From Rhodococcus erythropolis NBRC 15567 (GTDB lineage: Bacteria; Actinomycetota; Actinomycetes; Mycobacteriales; Mycobacteriaceae): a stretch of DNA of 64,000 nt. Under the pieces are notes generated by a model. That model saw nothing but the letters and a program-made list of their open reading frames with translations, made no database searches and was not told the origin of the DNA. The stretch covers positions 1,116,001 through 1,180,000 of the forward strand of contig NZ_BCRM01000001.1 in the NCBI RefSeq assembly GCF_001552595.1. The letters are read 5' to 3'. Each line of letters starts with the position of its first letter. Within the stretch, counting starts at the first letter, position 1. Shown here piece by piece: positions 34,738 to 43,021 of the stretch. The translations under genes were made by a program, and so were the position numbers.

Positions 34738-34926
34738 GTGGCCAACAATTCGAAGCAACACTATGTAGATCCAGGATGGCCGGAAACTGCAGACGGAGAT
34801 CACGCAGTGACCGAATTGTCATCGACCCGCGCAGGTGGACTTTCACCCTTCGGCGAGGACACCACCTTTCCGGTTCCGGTGGAGTCACTTCCTTACGTAC
34901 ACCCGCACACCGTCATCAACCGATAA
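34738..34926 (+). CDS. Conserved short actinobacterial protein, 62 residues
   Basis: GTG 34738 begins MANNSKQHYVDPGWPETADGDHAV..., a Pro/Asp/Glu-rich, probably disordered protein ending LPYVHPHTVINR. In M. tuberculosis a small gene (Rv0863) holds the same place between the XPB partner and the rpfA region, so I take it as the counterpart by order. No domain is recognised. A strong bidirectional hairpin follows 14 bp after its stop. Confidence 0.7.
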   Translation: MANNSKQHYVDPGWPETADGDHAVTELSSTRAGGLSPFGEDTTFPVPVESLPYVHPHTVINR

Positions 34927-34940
34927 CAACTCGACACGAA

Positions 34941-34971
34941 GAAGGCCCGCACCGATTCGGTGCGGGCCTTC
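34941..34971. terminator. Bidirectional intrinsic terminator
   Basis: Perfect 14-bp arms GAAGGCCCGCACCG and CGGTGCGGGCCTTC around a 3-base loop, with TTCTTG on the plus side. It lies between the convergent 62-residue gene and rpf and can stop both. Confidence 0.85.
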
Positions 34972-35009
34972 TTGATGTTCGAGCGTCCGAGCGGACAGTC
35001 TTACCGGTG

Positions 35010-35795
<786 letters not shown>

Positions 35796-36006
35796 GCGGG
35801 ACAAGGCTTGGCGCGGCGGGCCGGAGGTGGCCGAGTTTCCCGGCCGAAAACGACGGTAACGGCTCGAGTCTCTCGTGTCACCATTTGATAACGCGGCGTG
35901 GCGAAGGACGTACAACGCGTCACACAAAGCGCAGGAGACTCTTCCCAGGTAGGTGGGGGTGACTGAGTGAATGTCCGGTTGTGTCCGTTCCGTTATCCAT
36001 CCGTAA

Positions 36007-36022
36007 TGTGAGCAAGGTCACA
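36007..36022. promoter_or_regulatory. Perfect CRP/GlxR-type site TGTGA-N6-TCACA
   Basis: TGTGAGCAAGGTCACA matches the CRP consensus without mismatch. It lies in the 612-bp divergent gap between rpf and the iron-box gene: about 210 bp upstream of the riboswitch and 164 bp before the beta-propeller ATG. In M. tuberculosis and corynebacteria cAMP-dependent CRP/GlxR controls rpf genes (established knowledge), so rpf is the favoured target. Confidence 0.75.
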
Positions 36023-36111
36023 CGTTATGTGGAAATGGAATTCCGGCCGAGTGAGAGGTGTGCCGATCCAGGCCGAAGATGTGTTCTGTGTCTCAACATC
36101 GAGATTGAAAC

Positions 36112-36130
36112 TTAGGTTAGGTTTGCCTGA
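36112..36130. promoter_or_regulatory. DtxR/IdeR iron box
   Basis: TTAGGTTAGGTTTGCCTGA matches the 19-bp iron-box consensus at 15 of 19 positions, including the whole left half. It ends 55 bp before the beta-propeller ATG, where iron-bound DtxR/IdeR would block transcription. Confidence 0.8.
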
Positions 36131-36185
36131 CTTGCCCCGAATGGGCAGGGTTCGCAGAGTCTTCCAAAGAAGTAGGGCACCCCTC

Positions 36186-37583
36186 ATGAAACTGCAATAC
36201 CGTCGGCGTGCGGTCACCGCGTCACTCGCCGTCGCCGCTGCTGCTGTCGGCCTGGCCGTCACTGCTCCCGCTGCACACGCCTCACCCGAGGATCCGACAC
36301 ACGGTGTTGTCGGAAGCTATTCCGCAACCCAGCCCGGCGACATCGTCGTCGACTCGGCAACCCACCGCGGATACATCACGCAGTACGGCGGACCGACCAG
36401 CTCGTTATCCGTCGTCGACACGAACACCGGCAAGTCCGTCGGCACCATCAACGGTGTCGTCGGTTACCCGTCGGCACTTGCCGTGGACTCGGACCTCGGA
36501 CGCGCATATGTGTCCTCCTCCTACGGCGGCGCGATCTCGATTGTCGACACGAAGACCGGCAAGGTCGAAAAGACGGTCACGCTGAGCGAGAAGAACCCCG
36601 ACGGCTCGCGGCCGCAGATCAACGATGTCGTCGTCGACCCCACAACACACCGCGCGTACTTCTCGGACTACAAGTCCGGCAACATCCGAGTCGTCGACCC
36701 CAACGCCGCCGACGCCGTGTCGAGCATTCTGGTCGACAAGTCGGCAACGCCGACCAAGCTCGCCTTCGACACTGTCCGCGGCTTCCTCTACATCGCGGAC
36801 ACCAACTTCTTCGACGAGAATTACGGCCGCACGCTGTGGCAGGCGGACGTACGCAAGGGCGGAGCACTCAAGTCGATCGTGCGTGCCGACAACCTCTACC
36901 CGGTCGACGTCGATGTCGACACGAACACCGGCAACATCTACATGACCGACACCCGGGCAACCAACCTGTGGGCGATCACCCCGGCCGGCGCGGTTCTGTC
37001 GAAGACCACGCTGTCTCCGACCGCGATTCCCAACGGCGTGGTCGTCGACGCTGCTGCAGGCATTGCATATGTCGCGGACGTCATGAACGGACACCTGTGG
37101 TCGGTCGATCTGACGACCCGCGCCACCACCGCTCTGACCGATACCAAGGTTCCGGCACTGGAGAAGGTCAAAAACCTCGCGCTCGACACCTCGACCGGCG
37201 CCATCGCGTCGACGACCAACGGGGGCAAGGTGACCGTCGTTGCTGCGTACCCGCTACCCGCGACCGTCGAACTGCCTGCCGCTCAGGTCGGTAAGGCGTA
37301 TTCGCAGAAGCTCACTGCCGCTGATACCCGGGCAGCCTTTGCGCTCACCAACGGCACTCTGCCCGGCGGACTGTCCCTCGCACAGGACGGCACCATCTCG
37401 GGAACCCCCACGGCCGTCGGGAGCGTCACCGTCGAGATCACTGCGAAGAGCGTGCTTTCGCGGGTTTCGAGTGTGACCATCGTGGTCTCCGAGGGTCCGG
37501 TCGGCCCCGTTGATCCGGGCAACCCGGGAACGGGTACCGGTTCGCTCGGTAACCTCCCCGGACTCGGTAGCCTCGGCCGCTGA
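36186..37583 (+). CDS. Secreted YncE-like beta-propeller protein with Ig-like C-terminal domain, iron-box controlled
   Basis: A 465-residue exported protein: Sec signal ending AAHAS (about residue 33), then repeated YncE-type blades (DIVVDSATHRGYIT, LAVDSDLGRAYVSSS, DVVVDPTTHRAYFSD, DVDVDTNTGNIYMTD, GVVVDAAAGIAYVAD), and at about 355-440 a putative-Ig domain (LPAAQVGKAYSQKLTA...GTLPGGLSLAQDGTISGTPTAVG). It ends in a Gly/Pro-rich tail, with no cell-wall anchor motif visible. ATG 36186 follows GAAGTAGGGCACCCCTC. An iron box upstream suggests a role when iron is scarce, for example binding haem, siderophore or a surface receptor (inference). A strong terminator follows. Confidence 0.82.
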   Translation: MKLQYRRRAVTASLAVAAAAVGLAVTAPAAHASPEDPTHGVVGSYSATQPGDIVVDSATHRGYITQYGGPTSSLSVVDTNTGKSVGTINGVVGYPSALAVDSDLGRAYVSSSYGGAISIVDTKTGKVEKTVTLSEKNPDGSRPQINDVVVDPTTHRAYFSDYKSGNIRVVDPNAADAVSSILVDKSATPTKLAFDTVRGFLYIADTNFFDENYGRTLWQADVRKGGALKSIVRADNLYPVDVDVDTNTGNIYMTDTRATNLWAITPAGAVLSKTTLSPTAIPNGVVVDAAAGIAYVADVMNGHLWSVDLTTRATTALTDTKVPALEKVKNLALDTSTGAIASTTNGGKVTVVAAYPLPATVELPAAQVGKAYSQKLTAADTRAAFALTNGTLPGGLSLAQDGTISGTPTAVGSVTVEITAKSVLSRVSSVTIVVSEGPVGPVDPGNPGTGTGSLGNLPGLGSLGR

Positions 37584-37600
37584 TCCGACCTGATACGAGA

Positions 37601-37634
37601 GAACCCGACCACAGCACCTGCTGTGGTCGGGTTC
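37601..37634 (+). terminator. Intrinsic terminator
   Basis: Near-perfect stem GAACCCGACCACAGCA / TGCTGTGGTCGGGTTC followed by TTCTGT, 17 bp after the beta-propeller stop. Confidence 0.9.
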
Positions 37635-37656
37635 TTCTGTCTCCGGGCCCGCTTAC

Positions 37657-37729
37657 GCGTAATTGACGCGGTCCACGGCTATGCGTAATTGACGCGGTCC
37701 ACGGCTATGCGTAATTGACGCGGTCCACG
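37657..37729. repeat. 26-bp tandem repeat duplicating the 3' end of the YccF gene
   Basis: Two exact 26-bp units (37657-37682, 37683-37708) and a third copy identical for its first 21 bp (37709-37729), which is the coding end of yccF. Each downstream unit repeats the last codons and the stop, so the array extends the gene's tail without changing the protein. Confidence 0.9.
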
Positions 37730-38094
37730 TCGACGATCTCCTTGCCGAGCGGCATCAGCGAGATCGGAATCATCTTCAGGTTCGCGACCGCGAGCGGAAT
37801 TCCGATGATCGTGATCGCCATCGCGACGGCGGTGACGATGTGTCCGATCGCCAACCAGATACCGGCGATGATCACCCAGATGACATTGCCGATCATCGAA
37901 CCGACACCAGCGGTCGGCTTGTCGACGACGGTCTTACCGAACGGCCACAGTGCGTAGATGCCGATGCGGAATGCCGCGATTCCGAAGGGAATCGTGATGA
38001 TGAGGATGCAGCAGATGATGCCTGCGGCGAAGTAACCCAACGCCAGCCAGAAGCCGCCGAACACCAGCCAGATCACGTTCAGGAGGATTCTCAT
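37705..38094 (-). CDS. YccF-domain membrane protein
   Basis: A 129-residue protein with two copies of the YccF pattern: NVIWLVFGGFWLALGYFAAGIICCILIITIPFGIAAFRI and NVIWVIIAGIWLAIGHIVTAVAMAITIIGIPLAVANLKM, each followed by LWPFG/LMPLG. Four hydrophobic segments. Function in bacteria is not established. The stop codon lies inside a 26-bp tandem repeat. Start ATG 38094 after GAAAGGTCACTGACC. Confidence 0.85.
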   Translation of the reverse strand: MRILLNVIWLVFGGFWLALGYFAAGIICCILIITIPFGIAAFRIGIYALWPFGKTVVDKPTAGVGSMIGNVIWVIIAGIWLAIGHIVTAVAMAITIIGIPLAVANLKMIPISLMPLGKEIVDVDRVNYA

Positions 38095-38127
38095 GGTCAG
38101 TGACCTTTCGGTTGAAGGCGGGGGTGA

Positions 38128-38355
38128 TCAGCGCACGCGTCGGCCGGATCTGAGCGTGTAGACGATGGCCAGAAGGAAGCCGATCGGGCACGCGAGTGCC
38201 ACCAGGTACAACGCCAGGCCGGGCGGGGTGTCGCTGAAGATGTGGACTGCGAAGATGGCCACGATCGCCAGGAATCCGACGATGAACAGTGCCATCGCCG
38301 TACGGAACAGACCGTTTCCGGTGCCGGAAGTGCGCGGGTTCGGTTGAGGGTCCAC
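38128..38355 (-). CDS. Small two-helix membrane protein, 75 residues
   Basis: GTG 38355 gives MDPQPNPRTSGTGNGLFR followed by two hydrophobic segments (about 20-40 and 46-66) and a basic tail RSGRRVR. It lies 33 bp upstream of yccF on the same strand, probably in one transcript. Such proteins are common near csp genes in mycolata; function unknown. Confidence 0.7.
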   Translation of the reverse strand: MDPQPNPRTSGTGNGLFRTAMALFIVGFLAIVAIFAVHIFSDTPPGLALYLVALACPIGFLLAIVYTLRSGRRVR

Positions 38356-38426
38356 ACCTACGAGGATAGTGCCTGTAAACCTGGGTGCCGACCCGGGTTC
38401 GTCACAGGTAGACTGTTAACAGACTG

Positions 38427-38456
38427 CGCGCCCCGCTGAAGCAAGTGTGGGGCGCG
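38427..38456 (+). promoter_or_regulatory. Terminator-like hairpin in the cold-shock gene leader
   Basis: CGCGCCCC (38427-38434) pairs with GGGGCGCG (38449-38456), followed by TTCTTTTG. It looks like an intrinsic terminator but sits about 115 bp upstream of the cspB GTG with no gene ending before it on this strand, so an attenuator or a small RNA end is likely. Confidence 0.6.
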
Positions 38457-38570
38457 TTCTTTTGCATTCTTCCACCGGAAGCGATGCGAGCAAGGCCATG
38501 AGGCTCTTCCGAGAGCCTCCCGAGCACATTGGGGCAGATGCCCCAGTCGAGTGATGAGCAGGTGAACGCG

Positions 38571-38984
38571 GTGCCGACCGGCAAGGTGAAGTGGTACGAC
38601 GTCGAAAAGGGTTTCGGCTTTCTGTCGCAGGAAGAGGGCGAGGACGTCTACGTCCGTGCTTCCGCTCTCCCCGAGGGCGTCGAAGGCTTGAAGGCCGGCC
38701 AGCGCGTCGAGTTCGGCATGGCTGCGGGCCGCCGCGGTCCGCAGGCGCTGAGCCTGAAGGTGCTGGAGCCGGCGCCGTCGTTGCGGGGCGCTACGGCGAC
38801 GCGTCGTGAGCCGGTCGAGCGTAAGCACACCCCTGACCAGCTGCACGGCATGGTCGAGGACATGATCACGTTGCTCGAGGCGAAGGTCCAGCCGGATCTG
38901 CGCAACGGCAAGTACCCGGACCGCAAGACCGCTCAGCGGATCTCCGAGGTCGTCCGAGCCGTCGCTCGCGAGCTCGATACCTGA
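38571..38984 (+). CDS. cspB: Cold-shock domain protein, CspB (Rv0871) type
   Basis: A 137-residue protein: N-terminal cold-shock domain ([49 protein letters not shown]) with the RNP1 KGFGFL and RNP2 DVYVR motifs, then a C-terminal extension ([52 protein letters not shown]) characteristic of the mycobacterial CspB-like protein. It binds single-stranded RNA/DNA. GTG 38571 matches the family start; an in-frame start at 38529 is less likely. A perfect terminator follows. Confidence 0.92.
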   Translation: MPTGKVKWYDVEKGFGFLSQEEGEDVYVRASALPEGVEGLKAGQRVEFGMAAGRRGPQALSLKVLEPAPSLRGATATRREPVERKHTPDQLHGMVEDMITLLEAKVQPDLRNGKYPDRKTAQRISEVVRAVARELDT

Positions 38985-39020
38985 TCGCTCGATTCGAGCT
39001 GCCGTACACGGCTTCGAAAC

Positions 39021-39058
39021 AAAATGCCCTGCACACCAATCGGTGTGCAGGGCATTTT
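39021..39058. terminator. Bidirectional intrinsic terminator
   Basis: Perfect 17-bp arms AAAATGCCCTGCACACC and GGTGTGCAGGGCATTTT around AATC, giving T-runs on both strands. It lies between convergent cspB and the DUF2771 gene. Confidence 0.95.
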
Positions 39059-39072
39059 CGTTCTTCCGGGGA

Positions 39073-39570
39073 TCAGGCGGTCTTGATCGACCAGATCAGT
39101 AGTCCCTGTTCGCTTCCCTCACCGACGGCGAGGTGGATTTCGACGCCGACGAGTTGCTTGACGGGATCGCTCGAAGATTCGACCGTCACTGCCAGGGCCT
39201 CGCCGGGCTCGAAGACTCGGGGTTCGCCGGTCTGGTTGCCGTCGGCATCCTCGTAGACCGCCAGCAGGGCCCACTGCGCATCGGAGACGTCCGTCGACAA
39301 CGACAGCTGCAGCGGGTAGCCCGCGGGAACGTCGAGGGCATAGATGTCGCCCACCTGGGCGCACTGGGACAGATCGATGGTGCAGAACCCGGCAGGGTTC
39401 GTCTCGATCGTCTTGCCGTGTGCGTACGCAGTGATGACCGGCAGCTTTTCGGGGTCGTCGTTGATGTTCTTGATGATCACGAAAAGAACGGAGACGTAAG
39501 CAACTAGTGCCACCACCATCAGGACACTGATCGCTGCCACGATCTTCTTTGTTCTCGAGCGCATCATCAC
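39073..39570 (-). CDS. DUF2771 membrane-anchored exported protein
   Basis: A 165-residue protein: basic start, one N-terminal hydrophobic anchor (about residues 11-33), then an extracytoplasmic domain with two Cys (GFCTIDLSQCAQVG) that may form a disulfide. It matches the actinobacterial DUF2771 proteins found beside the same MFS gene in mycobacteria (Rv0875c). GTG 39570 overlaps the MFS stop (GTGA); two ATG codons follow directly, so the start may be 3-6 bases later. Function unknown. Confidence 0.82.
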   Translation of the reverse strand: MMMRSRTKKIVAAISVLMVVALVAYVSVLFVIIKNINDDPEKLPVITAYAHGKTIETNPAGFCTIDLSQCAQVGDIYALDVPAGYPLQLSLSTDVSDAQWALLAVYEDADGNQTGEPRVFEPGEALAVTVESSSDPVKQLVGVEIHLAVGEGSEQGLLIWSIKTA

Positions 39571-41264
39571 TGCGGAGTACTTCCTTGTCCTCGGTTGGAT
39601 TTACCGGTGTAAATCACTTCGGTCACTTCTTGTTCGGCCAGATCGGGTCGCTTCCCGCCGAGGCCGGGCAGGAGGCTGCTTCCTCGGTAGCTCAGGAAGG
39701 TCTGCAGAAGCCCGATCGTCAGGAACACCGATACAACAGTGAACCCGATCCAGTATTCGGTCGGAAGCAGAACCCCCAATGCGCCGCCGAGTACCCAGCT
39801 CAACTGCAGAACCGTCTCGGATCTGCCGAATCCGGACGCGATCGATTCCTCGGGCAGGTCGTGCTGGAGTGACGCGTCGAGTGAGACCTTGGCGAGTGCG
39901 CTGGCTGCGGAGGCTACGAGTGTGGCCAGCGCAGCGGTCATCAGGTTGTCCGTCAGCGCTGCGATCACCGCGATGATCCAGACCGACGCAGTGCACCGGA
40001 GCACGATCAGTGCGGGCCGGCCGAGCTTGAGGCGCGCACCCGTGGCATTTCCGGCGAAGTTTCCCAGACCGGCCGCTGCGCCGACCAGGCCGAGCATCAT
40101 GGCCTGCTGGAGCGGCTCGTGATCGGTGCGTGATTTGGCGACGAACGCGATGTAGAGCGTCAGGAAGCCGGTGAGCACGCGAATGGTGCCGTTGCCCCAG
40201 AGTCCGATGATCACGGCGCGTCCGAGAGGCTGTCGGACCTTGGCCGGTTTCGCGTTCGGCTGTGGTGGGGCGCTGCCGGCGTGGTGCGCCTCGTCTTGGT
40301 GGTAGGTGATGGTCGCGGGAACCTCACCCTCGGTGACTTCGACCCACGACGGGATTCGCATGCTCAGATATGCGCCGAAGACGGTGACGGCGACGGCGAA
40401 CCACAAGGCTCCGGTGGAACCGAAAGCGAGCGCGAGCGCACCCGCGACGGCGCCGGCGCCGATCGTTCCGCCGATCAACCCGAAGACCGTCAGACGCGAA
40501 TTGACGCGCACCAGGTCTATTTCCGGTGGTAGGACGCGTGGTGTCACCGCACTCTTGAGTACCGAGAACGATTTACTGAGCACCATCATGCCGAGCGCGG
40601 CCGGATAGAGGATCCAACTGTCGAAGTTGAAGACCAGGATCACTGCGAGGAGCGTCCGGATTCCGAACGACGACGCGAGTGCGATGCGGCGGCCGCGCTG
40701 CAACCGGTCGAGCATCGGACCGATGAGCGGTGCGATGACCGCGAACGGTGCGATCGTGATCAGGAGATAGAGCGCGACCTTGGTCTTGTCCTCACCCGTC
40801 GCAGCCGAGAAGAACAGCGTGTTCGCAAGGGCGACGGAGATCGCGGCGTCGGTGGCGTTGTTCGTCATCACTGCGTAGGTGAGAGCGGTCAGACCGGACT
40901 TGTCCGCGCCGTCGGCCTTCGCTGCGCGCTGGAAGGTCGCGATGCCCTTGTTCGTCAGTTCGCGGCTGCGCATCGCTGCGACGCGGGTGACGGTGAGCTT
41001 GCGGGGCATCGGGGGAGCCTTGGGGGCGTCCGCACCCGGTGCCTTCGAACCGGACGCAGAATCCGAGTCTCCCCGTGATTCGGGGATCGGGTGCAGCGGC
41101 GGCAAAGGCGTGCGACGCGCAGCGGGGCGAGCCGAAGGCGGGTAGTTGTCCGGGCGGGCCGCGGGTGGGTAATTGTCGTAACCGGGGTGCACCTGTTGCC
41201 CCTCCGGCTCGTCGTGGATTCGCCGAGTTTCGGGGTCGTAGGGTTCGCGCGGTCCGGTCACCAC
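39567..41264 (-). CDS. MFS transporter with long Pro-rich N-terminal tail (Rv0876c type)
   Basis: A 565-residue protein. About 115 residues of polar, Pro/Tyr-rich tail (PGYDNYPPAARPDNYPPSARP is a short internal repeat) precede twelve hydrophobic segments starting near TALTYAVMTNNATDAAISVALANTLFF. Loop motif GPMLDRLQRGRR is present. The order DUF2771-MFS-DUF3027 is conserved in mycolata. GTG 41264 or the next GTG may be the start; the ribosome site is weak. Substrate unknown. Confidence 0.85.
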   Translation of the reverse strand: MVTGPREPYDPETRRIHDEPEGQQVHPGYDNYPPAARPDNYPPSARPAARRTPLPPLHPIPESRGDSDSASGSKAPGADAPKAPPMPRKLTVTRVAAMRSRELTNKGIATFQRAAKADGADKSGLTALTYAVMTNNATDAAISVALANTLFFSAATGEDKTKVALYLLITIAPFAVIAPLIGPMLDRLQRGRRIALASSFGIRTLLAVILVFNFDSWILYPAALGMMVLSKSFSVLKSAVTPRVLPPEIDLVRVNSRLTVFGLIGGTIGAGAVAGALALAFGSTGALWFAVAVTVFGAYLSMRIPSWVEVTEGEVPATITYHQDEAHHAGSAPPQPNAKPAKVRQPLGRAVIIGLWGNGTIRVLTGFLTLYIAFVAKSRTDHEPLQQAMMLGLVGAAAGLGNFAGNATGARLKLGRPALIVLRCTASVWIIAVIAALTDNLMTAALATLVASAASALAKVSLDASLQHDLPEESIASGFGRSETVLQLSWVLGGALGVLLPTEYWIGFTVVSVFLTIGLLQTFLSYRGSSLLPGLGGKRPDLAEQEVTEVIYTGKSNRGQGSTPQ

Positions 41265-41330
41265 TCAATTCTGTCCTAGTGTCGGCGCGGCTACCACGCA
41301 CACCCCTGCGAGTCCTGTGTCATGTCGGAC

Positions 41331-42161
41331 TCAGTTAACAAAACGGACTTCGAACATCTGCGGCCAATACTTGCCGGTGAGCAGGAATCGATCGGTACCG
41401 GGAATCTGCGCGATGCCGTTGAGAACGTCGACGGTGCTGGTCGATCCATCCGTGACGAGTTCTTCGCGTAGCGCCGATGCGTCGTACACGTTCGTGACGG
41501 CGCCGTCCGACGGGTCGATTCGGACGACGGTGTCGGTGGTCCAGACATTGGCGTAGACGGAGCCGTCTTCGGCGCATTCCAATTCGTTCAGCTTGCCGAC
41601 GGACTCCGAAGATCTGGTGACGTCGACTGTCGAGATCGGCGCAAAGGTTTCGGGATCGCGAAAGGTCAACGTGGCCGAACCGTCGCTGGAGACCAGCCGA
41701 TCCCCGAGCGAACAGATTCCCCATCCCTCGGTGTCGAGTGGGAACCGCCCACGTTCGGTCAAGGTGTCCTTGTCACGGGCGATGGCGACGCCGTCTTTCC
41801 AGGTGAGTTGCCACAGTGTGTCTCCGGCGACCGTGATGCCCTCACCGAACAACGGCGGGTCGAGATCTGCACGCGCAACTTCCGGTCCCGAAGCGGGGGA
41901 CTGCTCGTCGGAGATCTCGCTCGAGCGCACCCAGGACTGCCCGACGCGTCCGGTGCTTTCGTACAACCGGTTTCCGTCGATCTCGAGGCCCTGCGTGAAC
42001 GCGTCGGGATCGTGCGCGGACACTCGAACGATCTCGACGGAGCCGGTTTCGGACGTGAGGTTGTCGGGAGCACCGGGGGAATCGGAGCACCCCGCCAGGG
42101 CCGACGCGATCACGGCGACCACTGCAAAAGTGCGCACGGAATTGGCGTGTGACCTACTCAT
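41331..42161 (-). CDS. Glutaminyl-peptide cyclotransferase (glutamine cyclotransferase family) lipoprotein
   Basis: A 276-residue lipoprotein with lipobox ALAGC (Cys25). The mature region has the bacterial/plant-type QC pattern: DPDAFTQGLEIDGNRLYESTGRVGQS, FGEGITVAGDTLWQLTWKDG, DTEGWGICSLGDRLVSSDGS, LNELECAEDGSVYANVWTTDTVVRIDP, LNGIAQIPGTDRFLLTGKYWPQMFEV. It forms a five-bladed beta-propeller that cyclises N-terminal Gln to pyroglutamate on exported proteins. ATG 42161; divergent from the DUF3027 gene. Confidence 0.9.
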   Translation of the reverse strand: MSRSHANSVRTFAVVAVIASALAGCSDSPGAPDNLTSETGSVEIVRVSAHDPDAFTQGLEIDGNRLYESTGRVGQSWVRSSEISDEQSPASGPEVARADLDPPLFGEGITVAGDTLWQLTWKDGVAIARDKDTLTERGRFPLDTEGWGICSLGDRLVSSDGSATLTFRDPETFAPISTVDVTRSSESVGKLNELECAEDGSVYANVWTTDTVVRIDPSDGAVTNVYDASALREELVTDGSTSTVDVLNGIAQIPGTDRFLLTGKYWPQMFEVRFVN

Positions 42162-42220
42162 CTGCCCAGCATGGCAGCCCAGTGCGTTGCGGACTTGCGG
42201 TGGTGCGGCAAACTGGAGGA

Positions 42221-43021
42221 GTGAGTGTTGCTACTTCTCCAGAGCGTGCAGTGCCGCGCCCAGTACTGGCCGATGCGGTCGAGCTTGCCCGAACGGCAGT
42301 CGTCGACCTGCATGAAGGCGGTGTGGGGGCATACCTCGGCGTGACGTCGGAGGACGAATTTGCCGCCACCCATCGATTTGCAGCAGACATTCCCGGATAC
42401 CGCGGTTGGCAGTGGGCGGTTGTCGTCGCTGCCGGACCGGAGGACACCCGCGCAACTGTCAGTGAGTTGGCGCTGCTGCCGGGTCCCGACGCGTTGGTTG
42501 CGCCGGAATGGCTGCCATGGGATCAGCGGATTCGTCCCGGCGATCTCTCCGTCGGTGACCTACTCGCCCCGCCGGCCGAGGATCCTCGGCTCGTTCCCGG
42601 CTACGTCGCCACCGGTGACCCGGAAGTCGACGAGGTAGCTCTCGAAATCGGGCTAGGCCGCAAACAGGTCATGAGCCTCGAGGGCCGACTCGATGCCGCG
42701 CAGCGTTGGTTCGACGGTGACTTCGGCCCGGAGTCGGAGATGGCCAAGGCTGCCCCGTCGACGTGTGGGCTGTGTGGATTCTTCCTTCCACTCGCAGGTT
42801 CGCTGCACGCAGCGTTCGGCGTGTGCGGCAACGAACTCTCCGCAGACGGCCGGGTGGTCAGCGTGTCCTACGGCTGTGGCGCGCATTCGGACACCAGCTT
42901 GCCGCTCGGTGCGGGCTCGCCGCAGTTCGACGCATTCGACGACGGAGCAGTCGAGCTGATTGCGGTGCCCGCTCGCCCGTCGAGCGTTGTTGCAGTTGAG
43001 GATTCGGTATCCACCGAGTAG
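42221..43021 (+). CDS. DUF3027 protein with Cys-rich centre (Rv0877 type)
   Basis: A 266-residue protein conserved in mycolata. A Cys cluster (STCGLCGFFLPL, FGVCGNELS, VSYGCGAHSDT) could bind zinc. The segment HRFAADIPGYRGWQWAVVVAAGP is typical of the family. GTG 42221 follows GGAGGA with almost no spacer; a GTG slightly upstream (near 42200) would give a better spacing, so the start is uncertain. The stop TAG overlaps the region where the next gene's conserved N-terminus begins. Function unknown; gene order suggests a core cell role. Confidence 0.85.
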   Translation: MSVATSPERAVPRPVLADAVELARTAVVDLHEGGVGAYLGVTSEDEFAATHRFAADIPGYRGWQWAVVVAAGPEDTRATVSELALLPGPDALVAPEWLPWDQRIRPGDLSVGDLLAPPAEDPRLVPGYVATGDPEVDEVALEIGLGRKQVMSLEGRLDAAQRWFDGDFGPESEMAKAAPSTCGLCGFFLPLAGSLHAAFGVCGNELSADGRVVSVSYGCGAHSDTSLPLGAGSPQFDAFDDGAVELIAVPARPSSVVAVEDSVSTE

